Shown: piece by piece, positions 7,671-16,909 of the stretch
Layout: each line of letters begins with the position of its first letter
How positions within the stretch are numbered: the first letter of the stretch is position 1
From: CBDCIS01 sp965217565
GTDB lineage: Bacteria > Chloroflexota > Dehalococcoidia > Lucifugimonadales > CATOSD01
Assembly: GCA_965217565.1 (NCBI GenBank)
Contig: CBDCIS010000008.1
Coordinates: 226,430 to 290,429, forward strand
Length of the DNA: 64,000 nucleotides
Direction of reading: 5' to 3'
Made by a program: the position numbers and the translations under genes
The notes under the pieces: generated by a model
What the model was told of the DNA's origin: nothing
What the model saw: only the letters and a program-made list of their open reading frames with translations
The model's database searches: none

Positions 7671-8620
7671 CCTCCCCCAACGCTTCGAGCGCAACCCCCA
7701 AACCGCCGTCACTCGCCGTGCTTGGCAGTATTATCATGGACTTGACGGCCATCGCGCCTGCGCTTCCCACGGCGGGGCAGACTGTGGTTGGAGAGCGCTT
7801 CTATACCGCTCCGGGAGGAAAGGGAGCGAACCAGGCCGTTGCCGCCGCCAGATTGGGGGCGGACGTCAGGATTGTCGGGCGTGTTGGCAGGGATGCCTTT
7901 GGCGCGACGCTGCTCGACGGCTTACGAGACCACCACATCGACGTCCGAGGCGTGGCGGAGGATCCGCGCAACGCCTCCGGCATCGCCATGATTCTGCTCA
8001 ATGCTCAGCGACAGAATCACATCGTAGCTGTGTACGGAGCGAACGCGGCCTGCGACGACACCCAACTGGAAGCCACGCGGGGCGCGCTTGACAGCGCGGA
8101 CGCGCTGCTCCTTCAACTGGAAACCCCGGCAGAAGTATCACTGGCCGCGGCGAGGCTTGCCAGGGAACGCGGCGTAAGGGTCATCTGGGACCCGGCGCCC
8201 GCCCAGGAAGCGCCGTCCAACATCCACGCCGCAGCGGACGTGCTGACGCCCAACCAAGGGGAAGCCGCCCTGCTGACGGGCGTGGAGGTAACCGGCGTTG
8301 AATCCGCGGGGGCAGCGGCGAAGCGGCTGCTCGAAAGAGGGACGCCGACAGTCGTGGTCAAGCTGGGCGAACTGGGCGTCTTCTACGCATCAGCCGATGA
8401 GAGCGGATACGTCCCGGCCTACGAAGTGGAGGTCGTGGATACGGTGGCGGCTGGCGACGCCTTCGGCGCGGCCCTAGCCGTCGCCCTCGTCGAGGGTAAG
8501 TCCCTGCGCGACGCGGTCCGATTCGGCGCGGCGGCTGGCGCGCTTGCGGTCACCAAGCCTGGCGCGCAGGCGGCGATGCCCGCGCGCCGAGAGGTGGAGC
8601 GATTGCTCGCCGGTTCCTAG
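7667..8620 (+). CDS. rbsK: Ribokinase/PfkB-family sugar kinase
   Basis: This 317-residue kinase of the PfkB family probably phosphorylates ribose (or a related sugar or nucleoside) with ATP. The sugar-binding N-terminal segment is GSIIMDL and the first PfkB signature is GGKGANQAVAAARLG. The second signature is DTVAAGDAFGAAL, whose Asp is the catalytic base and matches the AAGD form seen in true ribokinases. The start codon overlaps the preceding HAD gene stop. Which sugar is used cannot be told from sequence. Confidence 0.8.
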   Translation: MTSPNASSATPKPPSLAVLGSIIMDLTAIAPALPTAGQTVVGERFYTAPGGKGANQAVAAARLGADVRIVGRVGRDAFGATLLDGLRDHHIDVRGVAEDPRNASGIAMILLNAQRQNHIVAVYGANAACDDTQLEATRGALDSADALLLQLETPAEVSLAAARLARERGVRVIWDPAPAQEAPSNIHAAADVLTPNQGEAALLTGVEVTGVESAGAAAKRLLERGTPTVVVKLGELGVFYASADESGYVPAYEVEVVDTVAAGDAFGAALAVALVEGKSLRDAVRFGAAAGALAVTKPGAQAAMPARREVERLLAGS

Positions 8621-8632
8621 CGGACTATCCGG

Positions 8633-9583
8633 TTAGCCTAGCTTACGCAGCTTCTTGAGGCTCTTGAGCTCTTTGGGCGGATCCATGTGGCTGCCCCGGA
8701 TCGTGAAGGCGACCTCTCCCACGTAGATGTCGCCACGCGAGTCAACTGCTATTCCGTGCGGGGCGATGAACTTGCCCGGCTCTTCGCCCTCTTCAGGGTC
8801 ACCGAATCGGGCGAGGAGTTCGCCGCTTCGGTTCAGGATACTCACCCGATGACCAAGACCTGGCGCGTCGTCCACGCCGCCCATGCCATTGAGCTCCCCG
8901 ATGTATATGTTGCCGTCGGGGCCGAGCGTCATGCCATCGGGCCGGTGAATGTTGTTCCACATGGTAATGAAATTGCCGTCGGCGTCGAAGATCTGCATCC
9001 GGTGACACTCCCTGTCCGCGACGTAAACGCGGTCTTCGGCGTCAACCGCGACGTTGTGCGGCCGGATGAACTGGCCAGCGTCTATCCCGGGCTCTCCCCA
9101 CGACAGGATGCGCGCGCCGTCGGGCGAATACTTGTGCACGCGGGAGTTGCCATAGCCGTCGGTGATATATATGTCGCCTGTGTTCGGCGATACGGCGGCG
9201 TGGGTGGGCCGGTTGAAGGGTTCGCCGCTCCAAATCGTTGACGGCTGGCCCGTCGTGCCTATCGTCAACAGCAGCTCGCCCTCCGGCGTAAACTTGGTGA
9301 TGGTGTGGATGCCATCGTCAACGCACCATACCGAGTCGTCGGGGCCGATGAATATGCCGTGCGAACGCCTTCCGAAGATTCCCTGGCCGAACGTCCTAAG
9401 GATGTTGCCGTCCTGGTCGAATACGATGACCGGATTGTCCGGGTTTCGCGTGAAGGCGTACACCTGGTCCTTGGAGTCCACCGCGACGCCCGGGGTTTCG
9501 ACGAGGCGGACGCCGTCAGTGAGCTTCTCCCACTCACCGAGAGCCTCGTATCTGAAGTTGCCGTCGCCTAGAATTACGCTCAT
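8633..9583 (-). CDS. NHL-repeat beta-propeller protein
   Basis: The 316-residue protein is built of about six NHL-type blades with recurring blocks such as PTHAAVSPNTGDIYITDGYGNSRVHKYSPDG and PHNVAVDAEDRVYVADRECHRMQIFDADG. The layout resembles the lyase half of peptidylglycine alpha-amidating enzymes and many uncharacterised bacterial propellers. No signal peptide is visible. ATG 9583 has GAGGAG 8 bases upstream. Its role is unknown: binding scaffold, lactonase or lyase are all possible. It is convergent with ribokinase. Confidence 0.75.
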   Translation of the reverse strand: MSVILGDGNFRYEALGEWEKLTDGVRLVETPGVAVDSKDQVYAFTRNPDNPVIVFDQDGNILRTFGQGIFGRRSHGIFIGPDDSVWCVDDGIHTITKFTPEGELLLTIGTTGQPSTIWSGEPFNRPTHAAVSPNTGDIYITDGYGNSRVHKYSPDGARILSWGEPGIDAGQFIRPHNVAVDAEDRVYVADRECHRMQIFDADGNFITMWNNIHRPDGMTLGPDGNIYIGELNGMGGVDDAPGLGHRVSILNRSGELLARFGDPEEGEEPGKFIAPHGIAVDSRGDIYVGEVAFTIRGSHMDPPKELKSLKKLRKLG

Positions 9584-9859
9584 GTTGCAATCTCCTCACA
9601 CGCGCCCCACGTCGAGCGGTAAGCGGTGTCGTAGCTAAAACGTTTGGGCGAATCGTATAGCAGGATAGGGGGCGTGTCAACTTGCACAAGACGGAAATAC
9701 AATCCCACCAATTCCGTGAATCCTGATTTTGACGATTCCCCGCGCCGTTGATTGTGATAAAATGTCCTTGTGGTTCGCCGTTAGTGGGCGGGGTATTGGG
9801 GTGAGGCGAGGGCCGCTTTCCGAGGACGACAAACTAACCTGGAGGGTTGAGAGTTACAG
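9584..9859. other. Intergenic region between NHL gene and groL
   Basis: This 276-base gap holds the upstream regions of both divergent genes. There is an AT-rich stretch with gtgataaaatg at 9754-9764 and a TTGACG at 9729-9734, but the spacing (over 20 bases) is too long for a standard promoter. No CIRCE inverted repeat (TTAGCACTC-N9-GAGTGCTAA) is present. GGAGGG at 9841-9846 is the groL ribosome site. Confidence 0.5.
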
Positions 9860-11461
9860 ATGGCAAAGCAGATAGAGTACAGTCAGGACGCAAGAACCCA
9901 ACTGATGGAGGGATTCGACACCCTTGCCAAGGCCGTCGGGGTGACGCTGGGGCCGAGGGGCCGCAACGTGATTCTCGACCAGGATTTTGGCCCTCCACAG
10001 GTGTGCAGCGACGGGGTGACGATCGCGAAGGAGATCGAACTGAAGGAGCCGTTCCAGAATATGGGCGCGCAGCTTCTGAAGGAGGCCGCCAGCAAGACAA
10101 ACGACGCCGTGGGCGATGGCACCACGACGTCGACGATCCTCGCGCAGAGCATCGTTCGCCAAGGGTTCAAGAACATAGCGGCCGGAGCGAACCCCATGGC
10201 GCTCAAGAAGGGCATCGAGAAGGCCGTGCAGGCGATGAAGGCTGAGCTAGAGTCGATGGCTCAGCCCGTCAAGGGCAAAAAGCAGATCGCCCAGGTCGCC
10301 ATACTGGCGGCCCACGACGAGGAGATGGGCAGCCTGCTTGCGGACGTGATGGACGAGGTTGGCAGAGACGGCGTGATCACGATCGAGGAGTCCAAGGGCG
10401 TAGGCTACGAAACCGAATACGTCGAAGGCATGGAGATAGATAGGGGCTTCATTTCGCCGTATTTCGTGACCGACTCCTCCAAGATGACGGCGGAGATAGA
10501 AAACCCGCACATCCTGGTTACCACGGAGAAGATTTCATCGATGGCCGATCTTCTGCCCCTGCTGGAGAAGTTCACCTCCGTCAGCCGGAACCTCGTCGTG
10601 GTGGCGGAAGACGTGGACGGGGAGGCGCTGGCGACACTGGTTGTGAACAAGTTGAGAGGGAACCTGAGCTGCCTCGCGGTGAAGGCGCCGGGCTTTGGCG
10701 AACGCCGCAAGGCGATACTGGACGACATGGCCGTGCTGTTCGGGGCAACGGTGATTAGCGGAGACATAGGCCGCAGGCTGGACTCGGCCGAGGTGTCGGA
10801 CCTGGGTCGCTGCCGCAGGATCGTGGCTGACAAGGACAGCACCACATTCGTCGAGGGCGCAGGCGACCAGTCGGCAATCGACGCCCGCATCGGCCAGATA
10901 AAGGCCCAGGCGGAGGAGACCTCGTCCGACTACGACCGCGAGAAGCTGGAGGAGCGCGCGGCGAAGCTGTCTGGCGGAGTGGCGGTCGTCAAGGTGGGCG
11001 CCTTCACCGAAGTCGAACTGAGAGAGAAGAGGCAACGGCTGGAGGATGCGCTGTCCGCGACGCGCGCGGCGATGGAGGAGGGTATCGTACCGGGCGGAGG
11101 CACGTCGCTGGTGCGAGCGGCGCAGTCCGTCGTGTCGAAGATTCAGGCCGAGGGCGACGAACGAACTGGAGTGGAGATAACGCTCGCGGCGGTGGAATCA
11201 CCACTGAAGCTGATCGCGGATAACGCCGGATTGAGCGGGAGCGTGGTGCTCGACGGGGTCAAGAGAGGCGAGGAGGACTACGGTTTCGACGCGGAGACCG
11301 AGCAGTACGGAGGCATGATGGCGATGGGCATCGTGGACCCAGCCAAGGTGACGAGGGCGGCGTTGGAGAACGCGGCCAGCGTAGCCGGCATGGTGCTGAC
11401 TACGGAGTCGCTGATTACGGAGCTCAACCCGATGAAGCTGCCGGCGCCGTATGACGATTAG
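9860..11461 (+). CDS. groL: Chaperonin GroEL (stand-alone copy)
   Basis: The 533-residue protein is a group I chaperonin subunit that folds proteins in an ATP-driven 14-mer. TLGPRGRNVIL and the nucleotide loop AVGDGTTTSTILAQS are intact, as are EDVDGEALATLVVNK in the apical domain and EEGIVPGGGTSLVRA near the C-terminus. It ends LPAPYDD, without the GGM tail common in the main GroEL. There is no groES next to it, which suggests an additional paralogue or a dispersed arrangement. No CIRCE operator is visible. Confidence 0.92.
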   Translation: MAKQIEYSQDARTQLMEGFDTLAKAVGVTLGPRGRNVILDQDFGPPQVCSDGVTIAKEIELKEPFQNMGAQLLKEAASKTNDAVGDGTTTSTILAQSIVRQGFKNIAAGANPMALKKGIEKAVQAMKAELESMAQPVKGKKQIAQVAILAAHDEEMGSLLADVMDEVGRDGVITIEESKGVGYETEYVEGMEIDRGFISPYFVTDSSKMTAEIENPHILVTTEKISSMADLLPLLEKFTSVSRNLVVVAEDVDGEALATLVVNKLRGNLSCLAVKAPGFGERRKAILDDMAVLFGATVISGDIGRRLDSAEVSDLGRCRRIVADKDSTTFVEGAGDQSAIDARIGQIKAQAEETSSDYDREKLEERAAKLSGGVAVVKVGAFTEVELREKRQRLEDALSATRAAMEEGIVPGGGTSLVRAAQSVVSKIQAEGDERTGVEITLAAVESPLKLIADNAGLSGSVVLDGVKRGEEDYGFDAETEQYGGMMAMGIVDPAKVTRAALENAASVAGMVLTTESLITELNPMKLPAPYDD

Positions 11462-11497
11462 TTAGCCAGTTAGCCAGTTTTCAGTGGAGGTTTTGGA

Positions 11498-12481
11498 TTG
11501 GCTACGGATGTAGATTCCGGGGGCGACGCTGGCTTTACTATCGAGGCCAATGGCGTCAGCAAGAGTTTTGGCTCTCGCCCGGCCGTTGACAACCTGTCGT
11601 TCAAGATAGCGAGCGGCGAGGTAGTGGGCTTCCTTGGCCCAAACGGTGCGGGAAAGTCCACTATGATGAGGCTGCTGACGTCCTTCTATACCCAGGACAG
11701 CGGCTCGATATTCATCAATGGAGTGGACACGCAAGAGCAGGATACGCTGACTAGGCAGAGCATCGGCTACCTCCCTGAAAACAACCCTCTCTATGGCGAC
11801 CTGCTGGTCCGGGAGTACCTGTCGTTTGTGGCAGACCTCCGAGGATTGTCGCCGTCGGAGCGGCGGGAAAACCTGGACCGCACCATTGAGGAGACCGGGC
11901 TTCAGGAGGTTTACTACCGGCCAATCAACCAGCTTTCCAAGGGCTATCGCCAGAGGGTGGGCCTCGCCCAGGCCATACTGCACAGGCCATCCATACTCAT
12001 CATGGACGAGCCAACCGAGGGGTTGGACCCAAATCAACGATTGACGATGCGCGAGTTGATCAGGTCTCTCGGCCAGGACAGAACGGTGTTGCTCAGCACT
12101 CACGTTATGCAGGAGGTGGAGACCACCTGCGAGCGCGTGCTCCTGATTAGCAGGGGCAAGCTCGTCACGGATAGCTCGGTGGAGGATCTGCTGATTCGAG
12201 CGCAGGGGCAGCGTTCCATTCACATCGAGGTGGAAGGCATCGAGGTGGAGACCGCGCTGAAGAAGCTTCCAGGCGTCGGCGAGGTGGACCGCCTGGCCCC
12301 GGTGGATGGCCGCAAACGTTACGTAGTGTCGGTGTCGGGAGACAAGGACCTACGGCCGGAGGTCTTCAGTCTCGCAAAGCAGCGAGATTGGGTTCTCTGG
12401 GAGTTGCACGAGGACAGGGCCCGACTCGAGGACGTATTCCACTCCCTGACGGCCGAGGACGAGGAAAACGAGGGCCTGTAG
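11498..12481 (+). CDS. ABC transporter ATP-binding protein, GldA-like
   Basis: This 327-residue ATPase has Walker A GPNGAGKSTMMR, signature LSKGYRQRVGLAQ, Walker B ILIMDEPTEGLDPNQ and switch STHVMQEVE, followed by a DUF4162-like C-terminal tail. The order of ATPase, ABC-2/GldG fusion and DUF4340 protein matches the GldA-GldFG-type systems of gliding Bacteroidetes and their relatives in many non-gliding phyla. TTG 11498 is chosen because GGAGG (11486-11490) lies 7 bases upstream. The substrate is unknown and gliding should not be assumed. Confidence 0.87.
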   Translation: MATDVDSGGDAGFTIEANGVSKSFGSRPAVDNLSFKIASGEVVGFLGPNGAGKSTMMRLLTSFYTQDSGSIFINGVDTQEQDTLTRQSIGYLPENNPLYGDLLVREYLSFVADLRGLSPSERRENLDRTIEETGLQEVYYRPINQLSKGYRQRVGLAQAILHRPSILIMDEPTEGLDPNQRLTMRELIRSLGQDRTVLLSTHVMQEVETTCERVLLISRGKLVTDSSVEDLLIRAQGQRSIHIEVEGIEVETALKKLPGVGEVDRLAPVDGRKRYVVSVSGDKDLRPEVFSLAKQRDWVLWELHEDRARLEDVFHSLTAEDEENEGL

Positions 12482-12488
12482 AAACAGG

Positions 12489-14738
12489 ATGCGTTCTATA
12501 ACCGCACTCATACGGAAGGACCTGAGAGGATACCTGGACCAACCCACAGGGTACATCCTCCTAGTCGTGTTCACGGGCGTGATCTCCTTCCTCTTCTTCT
12601 TCACGCCTTTCGGCACAACCTCAGAGGCATCCACACGCAGCCTGTTCACCGCCCTGCCCTGGCTGCTTATGGTGTTCGTGCCGGCATCGACCATGCGCCT
12701 GCTGGCGGAGGAGCAGCGGGACGGAACCCTGGAGATACTGCTCACCCAGCCCATACAGGGGTGGGCAGTGCTGCTCACCAAGTTCGTATCGGGCTTCATT
12801 TTCGTGGGCCTGCTCATCGTCTCCACCGCGGGCATACCCATAGCCCTATCAACGGCAGGTAACGTTGACGTAGGCGCGGTGACAGCTCAGTACGTGGGGA
12901 GTCTCTTCCTGGCGGCCTCTTTCGTCTCGATAGGATTGTTCACGTCGAGCCTGACGCGAAACCAGGTAATCGCTTTCATACTGGGGCTGCTCTTTATAGG
13001 AGCGCTATTGCTGGCCGGCCTGGACGTGGTAGCCGACGGTCTGCCCAGTCGGGTCTCGGGGCTGCTCCAGACGCTCAGCCCGGCGACCCACTTTTCGAGC
13101 ATCGCTAGGGGCGTCATAGACCTTCGGGACGTTCTCTATTTCATCGCGCTGGTGTCCACCTTGCTTAGCGCAACCTACCTAACGATTCGGGGCAAGAGCC
13201 TCAGCCACCAGTCGCCACAGTACCGCAACCTTCAGCTTGGCGTGGTCGGGCTCATCGTCGTCAGCCTGCTGGTTGGATGGTTCGGTTCATCCATAGGCGG
13301 CAGGCTGGACCTCACCGAAGACAAGCTCTTCACTTTGAGCCCCGCCACAACGGAGATAATCTCGGGCCTGGACGACCTTCTGACGGTGGAGCTGTTCCAA
13401 TCCAAGGACCCGCCCGCACACGTGGCGCTGGTGGCTCGCGACGTAAACGACTTCCTCGACGATCTTTCCGCGAGGTCCGGCGGAGACGTAAAGATCGTGC
13501 GTAAGTACCCCGACGAAGACGAGGCGGCCGCCCGCAAGGCGCAGCTCATCGGGGTGCCGCAAATGCAGTTCAACGTTCGCAGCCAGGGCGAGCTACAGAT
13601 CAAGGCCGGCTACCTCGGCTTGTCGATGACGTATGCCGACCGCCGGGAGGTTATCCCGTTCATCGGCGCCGTCGATGGCTTCGAGTACCGCATCGCGAGC
13701 CTGGCCTTCAGGATGCTCCAGCAGGAGCGCAAGAGAGTGACTTTCCTCAGCGGGCACGGCGAAAAGACCGCCACCGAGGGAATCCAGACGCTCGGCTCGG
13801 TGTTGGCGCAGCATTACGAGCTCACGGAGGTCCAGCCGGAGGAGGGTGGGACTGTAGATCTGAGCAGCGTTGACGTTCTGATAGTCGCGGGGCCGACCGA
13901 GTCAATTTCGGACGATGTGCGGGCCGCGATAGCAGCCTACATCAACGGCGGCGGTAAGGCGATGATCCTGGTTGACGCGGTGAGCATTGACATGCAAAGG
14001 CTAGCGGCCCTCCCGAATCGCAATAGTTTCGCCGACTTCGTGGAGAACTACGGTGTCATCGTAGAGGAGGACATCGCCTTCGACGTGCGTTCCAACGAGA
14101 CGCTCTCGTTCGGCACCCAGGTGGGCAACATCGCCATACCCTTCCCTTACTGGATGCGCGTGCCAACCGTCGATTCAAAGGTTGCTGGAGAGGTGGAGTC
14201 GATTGTGCTGCCCTGGGCAAGCTCCGTTGGGTTTCTTACCGAGTGGCAGCACGAGAGGATACTGCTTCTGGAGACTCCGGATTCCGGCGCGCTCGACCTG
14301 AACTACCGCAACAGCCCGGACGTCAGCCCTGGTTCGCAGGCGCTGGCGCAGGCCACGGCAGGCGACCTGTTCGAGGTGCAGATGGGCGTGGCTGTCACCG
14401 GGCCGGCCGCGCCATCCGGCGGAGCGTCGCCGGGCGACTTCCGGCTGGTCGTCATTGGCGATTCCGACTGGATTTCGGACGGCGTCGTCGGCCAGTTCCA
14501 GGAGAACCTCGGATTCGCGCTCAACCTCGTGGACTGGCTCGCGCAGGAAGACGCGCTGGCAAGCATACGCTCCAAGGTCATATCGTCCCGCCAACTGCTC
14601 TTTGAATCGACGACCCACCGCAACGTGGCGCAGTACGCCAACGTCATTGGCGTTCCCGCATTCTTCGTGTTGGCTGGCTTGTTCCGATTCATACGGCGGC
14701 GCAATATCACGCAGAGAGTGTACGGCGATGAAGAGTAG
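12489..14738 (+). CDS. ABC-2 permease fused to GldG-like auxiliary domain
   Basis: The 749-residue membrane protein has two parts. Residues 1-240 are an ABC-2 permease with about six TM segments and the motif EEQRDGTLEILLTQPI. After another TM helix (VVGLIVVSLLVGWFG) comes a large extracytoplasmic domain of the GldG/ABC_transp_aux kind, with DKLFTLSPAT, VTFLSGHGEK and VVIGDSDWISDG, closed by a last TM helix near residue 720. Fusion of GldF and GldG is known in several phyla. It starts 8 bases after the ATPase gene and overlaps the next gene by 11 bases. Confidence 0.85.
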   Translation: MRSITALIRKDLRGYLDQPTGYILLVVFTGVISFLFFFTPFGTTSEASTRSLFTALPWLLMVFVPASTMRLLAEEQRDGTLEILLTQPIQGWAVLLTKFVSGFIFVGLLIVSTAGIPIALSTAGNVDVGAVTAQYVGSLFLAASFVSIGLFTSSLTRNQVIAFILGLLFIGALLLAGLDVVADGLPSRVSGLLQTLSPATHFSSIARGVIDLRDVLYFIALVSTLLSATYLTIRGKSLSHQSPQYRNLQLGVVGLIVVSLLVGWFGSSIGGRLDLTEDKLFTLSPATTEIISGLDDLLTVELFQSKDPPAHVALVARDVNDFLDDLSARSGGDVKIVRKYPDEDEAAARKAQLIGVPQMQFNVRSQGELQIKAGYLGLSMTYADRREVIPFIGAVDGFEYRIASLAFRMLQQERKRVTFLSGHGEKTATEGIQTLGSVLAQHYELTEVQPEEGGTVDLSSVDVLIVAGPTESISDDVRAAIAAYINGGGKAMILVDAVSIDMQRLAALPNRNSFADFVENYGVIVEEDIAFDVRSNETLSFGTQVGNIAIPFPYWMRVPTVDSKVAGEVESIVLPWASSVGFLTEWQHERILLLETPDSGALDLNYRNSPDVSPGSQALAQATAGDLFEVQMGVAVTGPAAPSGGASPGDFRLVVIGDSDWISDGVVGQFQENLGFALNLVDWLAQEDALASIRSKVISSRQLLFESTTHRNVAQYANVIGVPAFFVLAGLFRFIRRRNITQRVYGDEE

Positions 14739-15678
14739 GCAGGTCGGGTTTGTCCTGATAGCGTTGATAGCCATAGGCCTGGCGGGGCTGGTCGTTCGCG
14801 TCATTTCGTCGGACCCAAGCGAAGTTGTGCTCTCCGGACTGCTGCCGATTTCACAGGACGTGGTGGACAGTGTCCAGATTGGCAGCGACAAAGGGACATC
14901 GAAGGCGACTCTCGTAAGGAAGGGCGAAACCTGGACCGTAAACAACCAGCCCGCCTTCCAGCCAAAGCTGAATCTGCTGTGGACCGCCGTCGCCGACATC
15001 CAGAGCAACGCCCAGCTTATCGCCGCCAACCCAAAGAACCACCAGCGTATGGGGGTGGCGGAAGGACAGGGCACGGTCGTGTCGTTCTTCCTAGGCGACT
15101 TCGAGCAGGAGAAGCTGCTCATCGGCAAGTGGACGCCGGAGGTTGGCCTGTGCTACGTTCGCCGATTCGGAAAGAACGAAGTCTATGGAATCCCCTGCCC
15201 TCCTCCCGTATCGGCGGGCGAGATATTCGACTCTCAACCCGACGGCTGGCTCGACCCTGTGATATTGAGGGTTCCCAGGAGCGAGGTGGAGTCAATCACC
15301 TTTTCCTATCCCGACGAAGAGTTCGACCTCAGATTTAGCGGAAACGATTGGGTGGTGGTTGACGAGAGCGGAGAGAACCCCGCGGACCTCGTGCAGGTGG
15401 ATACCGCGTTGCGAGTCCTCGAGTTGCTGTTCGCGGAGGGTTTCGCCACCGCCGAAGAATCCAAAGGCCTGAATTTCGATACCCCTACCGCGTCCGTCAG
15501 GATAGTGACGAAGACGGGCTCCAGCAGTCCTACGACTCGGCTCAGAATCCTGGAGAGGGACGACCTCACCTACTACGTCAAGACGCCTGTCCGCCCAACG
15601 GTGTTCATCGTGAATCGCAATCTCATTGACCTTCTGTTGAAGACCAAGAGCGACCTATTGACGGAGGACGCGGGATAG
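14728..15678 (+). CDS. DUF4340-type protein of the ABC system
   Basis: A 316-residue protein with one N-terminal membrane anchor (VGFVLIALIAIGLAGLVVRV) and a long outside domain. Segments such as DSVQIGSDKGTSKATLVRKGETW, GVAEGQGTVVSFFLG and RPTVFIVNRNLIDLLL match the DUF4340 pattern that accompanies GldG-like proteins. The domain has no known enzymatic activity. ATG 14728 overlaps the permease stop by 11 bases, so it is the third gene of the operon. The frame is open further upstream, but that part lies inside the permease gene. Confidence 0.75.
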   Translation: MKSRQVGFVLIALIAIGLAGLVVRVISSDPSEVVLSGLLPISQDVVDSVQIGSDKGTSKATLVRKGETWTVNNQPAFQPKLNLLWTAVADIQSNAQLIAANPKNHQRMGVAEGQGTVVSFFLGDFEQEKLLIGKWTPEVGLCYVRRFGKNEVYGIPCPPPVSAGEIFDSQPDGWLDPVILRVPRSEVESITFSYPDEEFDLRFSGNDWVVVDESGENPADLVQVDTALRVLELLFAEGFATAEESKGLNFDTPTASVRIVTKTGSSSPTTRLRILERDDLTYYVKTPVRPTVFIVNRNLIDLLLKTKSDLLTEDAG

Positions 15679-15777
15679 CGATGGCTCTTGGAACCGCCGC
15701 ATGCCAGCAGTGGCGCGGCTTTCGCGGTTCAGCCGTGGCCGGTTGATTCTGGAGACTCCGCTCTAGAGAGGTATGCG

Positions 15778-16008
15778 TTGGTCAAGGCTTACATCTTCAT
15801 CGAGATGGTCGCGGGCCACGCGCGAGACATGGTTGCCCACCTGAAGGGGCACGGGTCAATCATCGAGATTAACAGGGTTACGGGGCCATACGACGTCATC
15901 GTTGTTCTGCAGGCGGATGACCTGGGCGGCATAAGCGACATCGTGTCCACTGACATCCACTCCATCAAGGGAGTATCCCGAACCACCACATGCGTTTGCC
16001 TGGAATAG
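15778..16008 (+). CDS. Lrp/AsnC-type ligand-binding domain protein
   Basis: A 76-residue protein equal to the C-terminal RAM/ALD domain of Lrp/AsnC regulators, without a DNA-binding part. It contains AYIFIEMVAGHARDMVAHLKG and GPYDVIVVLQADDLGGI. Such stand-alone domains bind amino acids or partner proteins. TTG 15778 follows AGAGAGG (15766-15772) by about 6 bases; the frame is open to 15688 but without a better start. It may be transcribed with the ABC operon upstream. Confidence 0.7.
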   Translation: MVKAYIFIEMVAGHARDMVAHLKGHGSIIEINRVTGPYDVIVVLQADDLGGISDIVSTDIHSIKGVSRTTTCVCLE

Positions 16009-16079
16009 CGGACACCCGCGCGGCGCGGCCATTACGAGAGCGATTGCGGCGTTGGGTTAATGCCGTGAATGAGAGGGGG

Positions 16080-16772
16080 TCAAGGACGAACTTCGGTTTG
16101 CTCCGCGGCCCCGCCGGCGTCCGCCACGTCGTCCCAGTCGTTCACCCGGCGGCGACCGGCGTGGCCCTTGAGCGCGTATGCCAGCACCATTGCAGACAAC
16201 CCGCCAATTCCCAGCGTGAGTGGAATGTACGCAGGAGTGTGCACAGGAATAGGAATGTGCTCGCCGTAGGCAAGATTGAGTATCGCCAACGTTGCATATC
16301 CTAAGACTATGTTCAGCAGCGAGGTGTAGGGCAGCTTTTGACCGCCAAGCGCGATCAGTATGGCGACTGCCACACTTATCACTCCGGAGATAGGGAAGAG
16401 GGCGATGATGATGCCTCCCAGCGTGACCAGCGCGTCTCCGCCCCGGAACCCGGAGAACACCGACTTCCAGTGCCCCACGATTGCCGCCGCGGCGGGAAGA
16501 AGAACCCAACCCTCTTCCACACCAAGGAGCCGCGCGACTATCACAGCCAGCGCTCCCTTCGCAAAGTCTCCAAGCAGCACTATGACGCTGGGGAGTTTCC
16601 CCACGCTCTTGCGAACGTTGGTCGCGCCAGCCAATCCCGTGCCCGTGGAGAATATGTCAACATCGCGCCTGCGGCTAATCCTGTCGGCAATCGGCAGTGC
16701 CCCCAGCAGATAGCCAACGCCTATGGCAAGGATGAGTATGGGCAACGATGTCCAGATACTTTCGAGGCTCAA
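16080..16772 (-). CDS. plsY: Glycerol-3-phosphate acyltransferase PlsY-like
   Basis: This 230-residue integral membrane protein has the PlsY layout of about five TM helices. Motif 1 is STGTGLAGATNVRKSVG and motif 2 is GHWKSVFSGFRGGDALVTLGG. PlsY moves acyl groups from acyl phosphate to glycerol-3-phosphate, the first step of phospholipid synthesis. In motif 2 the usual GGKG(V/T)AT reads GGDALVT, a notable departure, so activity or substrate may differ. The C-terminus has an extra hydrophilic tail of about 25 residues. It is 137 bases downstream of cobQ on the same strand. Confidence 0.7.
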   Translation of the reverse strand: MSLESIWTSLPILILAIGVGYLLGALPIADRISRRRDVDIFSTGTGLAGATNVRKSVGKLPSVIVLLGDFAKGALAVIVARLLGVEEGWVLLPAAAAIVGHWKSVFSGFRGGDALVTLGGIIIALFPISGVISVAVAILIALGGQKLPYTSLLNIVLGYATLAILNLAYGEHIPIPVHTPAYIPLTLGIGGLSAMVLAYALKGHAGRRRVNDWDDVADAGGAAEQTEVRP

Positions 16773-16909
16773 TTCAGGTCTCGCTTCTCGCCCGATCGTT
16801 TCGCCATTCTTCTGATTATACGACTACTCCGTGGGAAATGGGAATAGCGGCCACGTCCTATTATGACGTTTCCCAAACGTGAAACCATCAACAGCGGCGG
16901 TTTCAGCCG

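Noticed and set aside
9584..9859. Heat-shock operator (CIRCE) before groL
   Set aside because: No TTAGCACTC-N9-GAGTGCTAA-like inverted repeat was found on reading the region.
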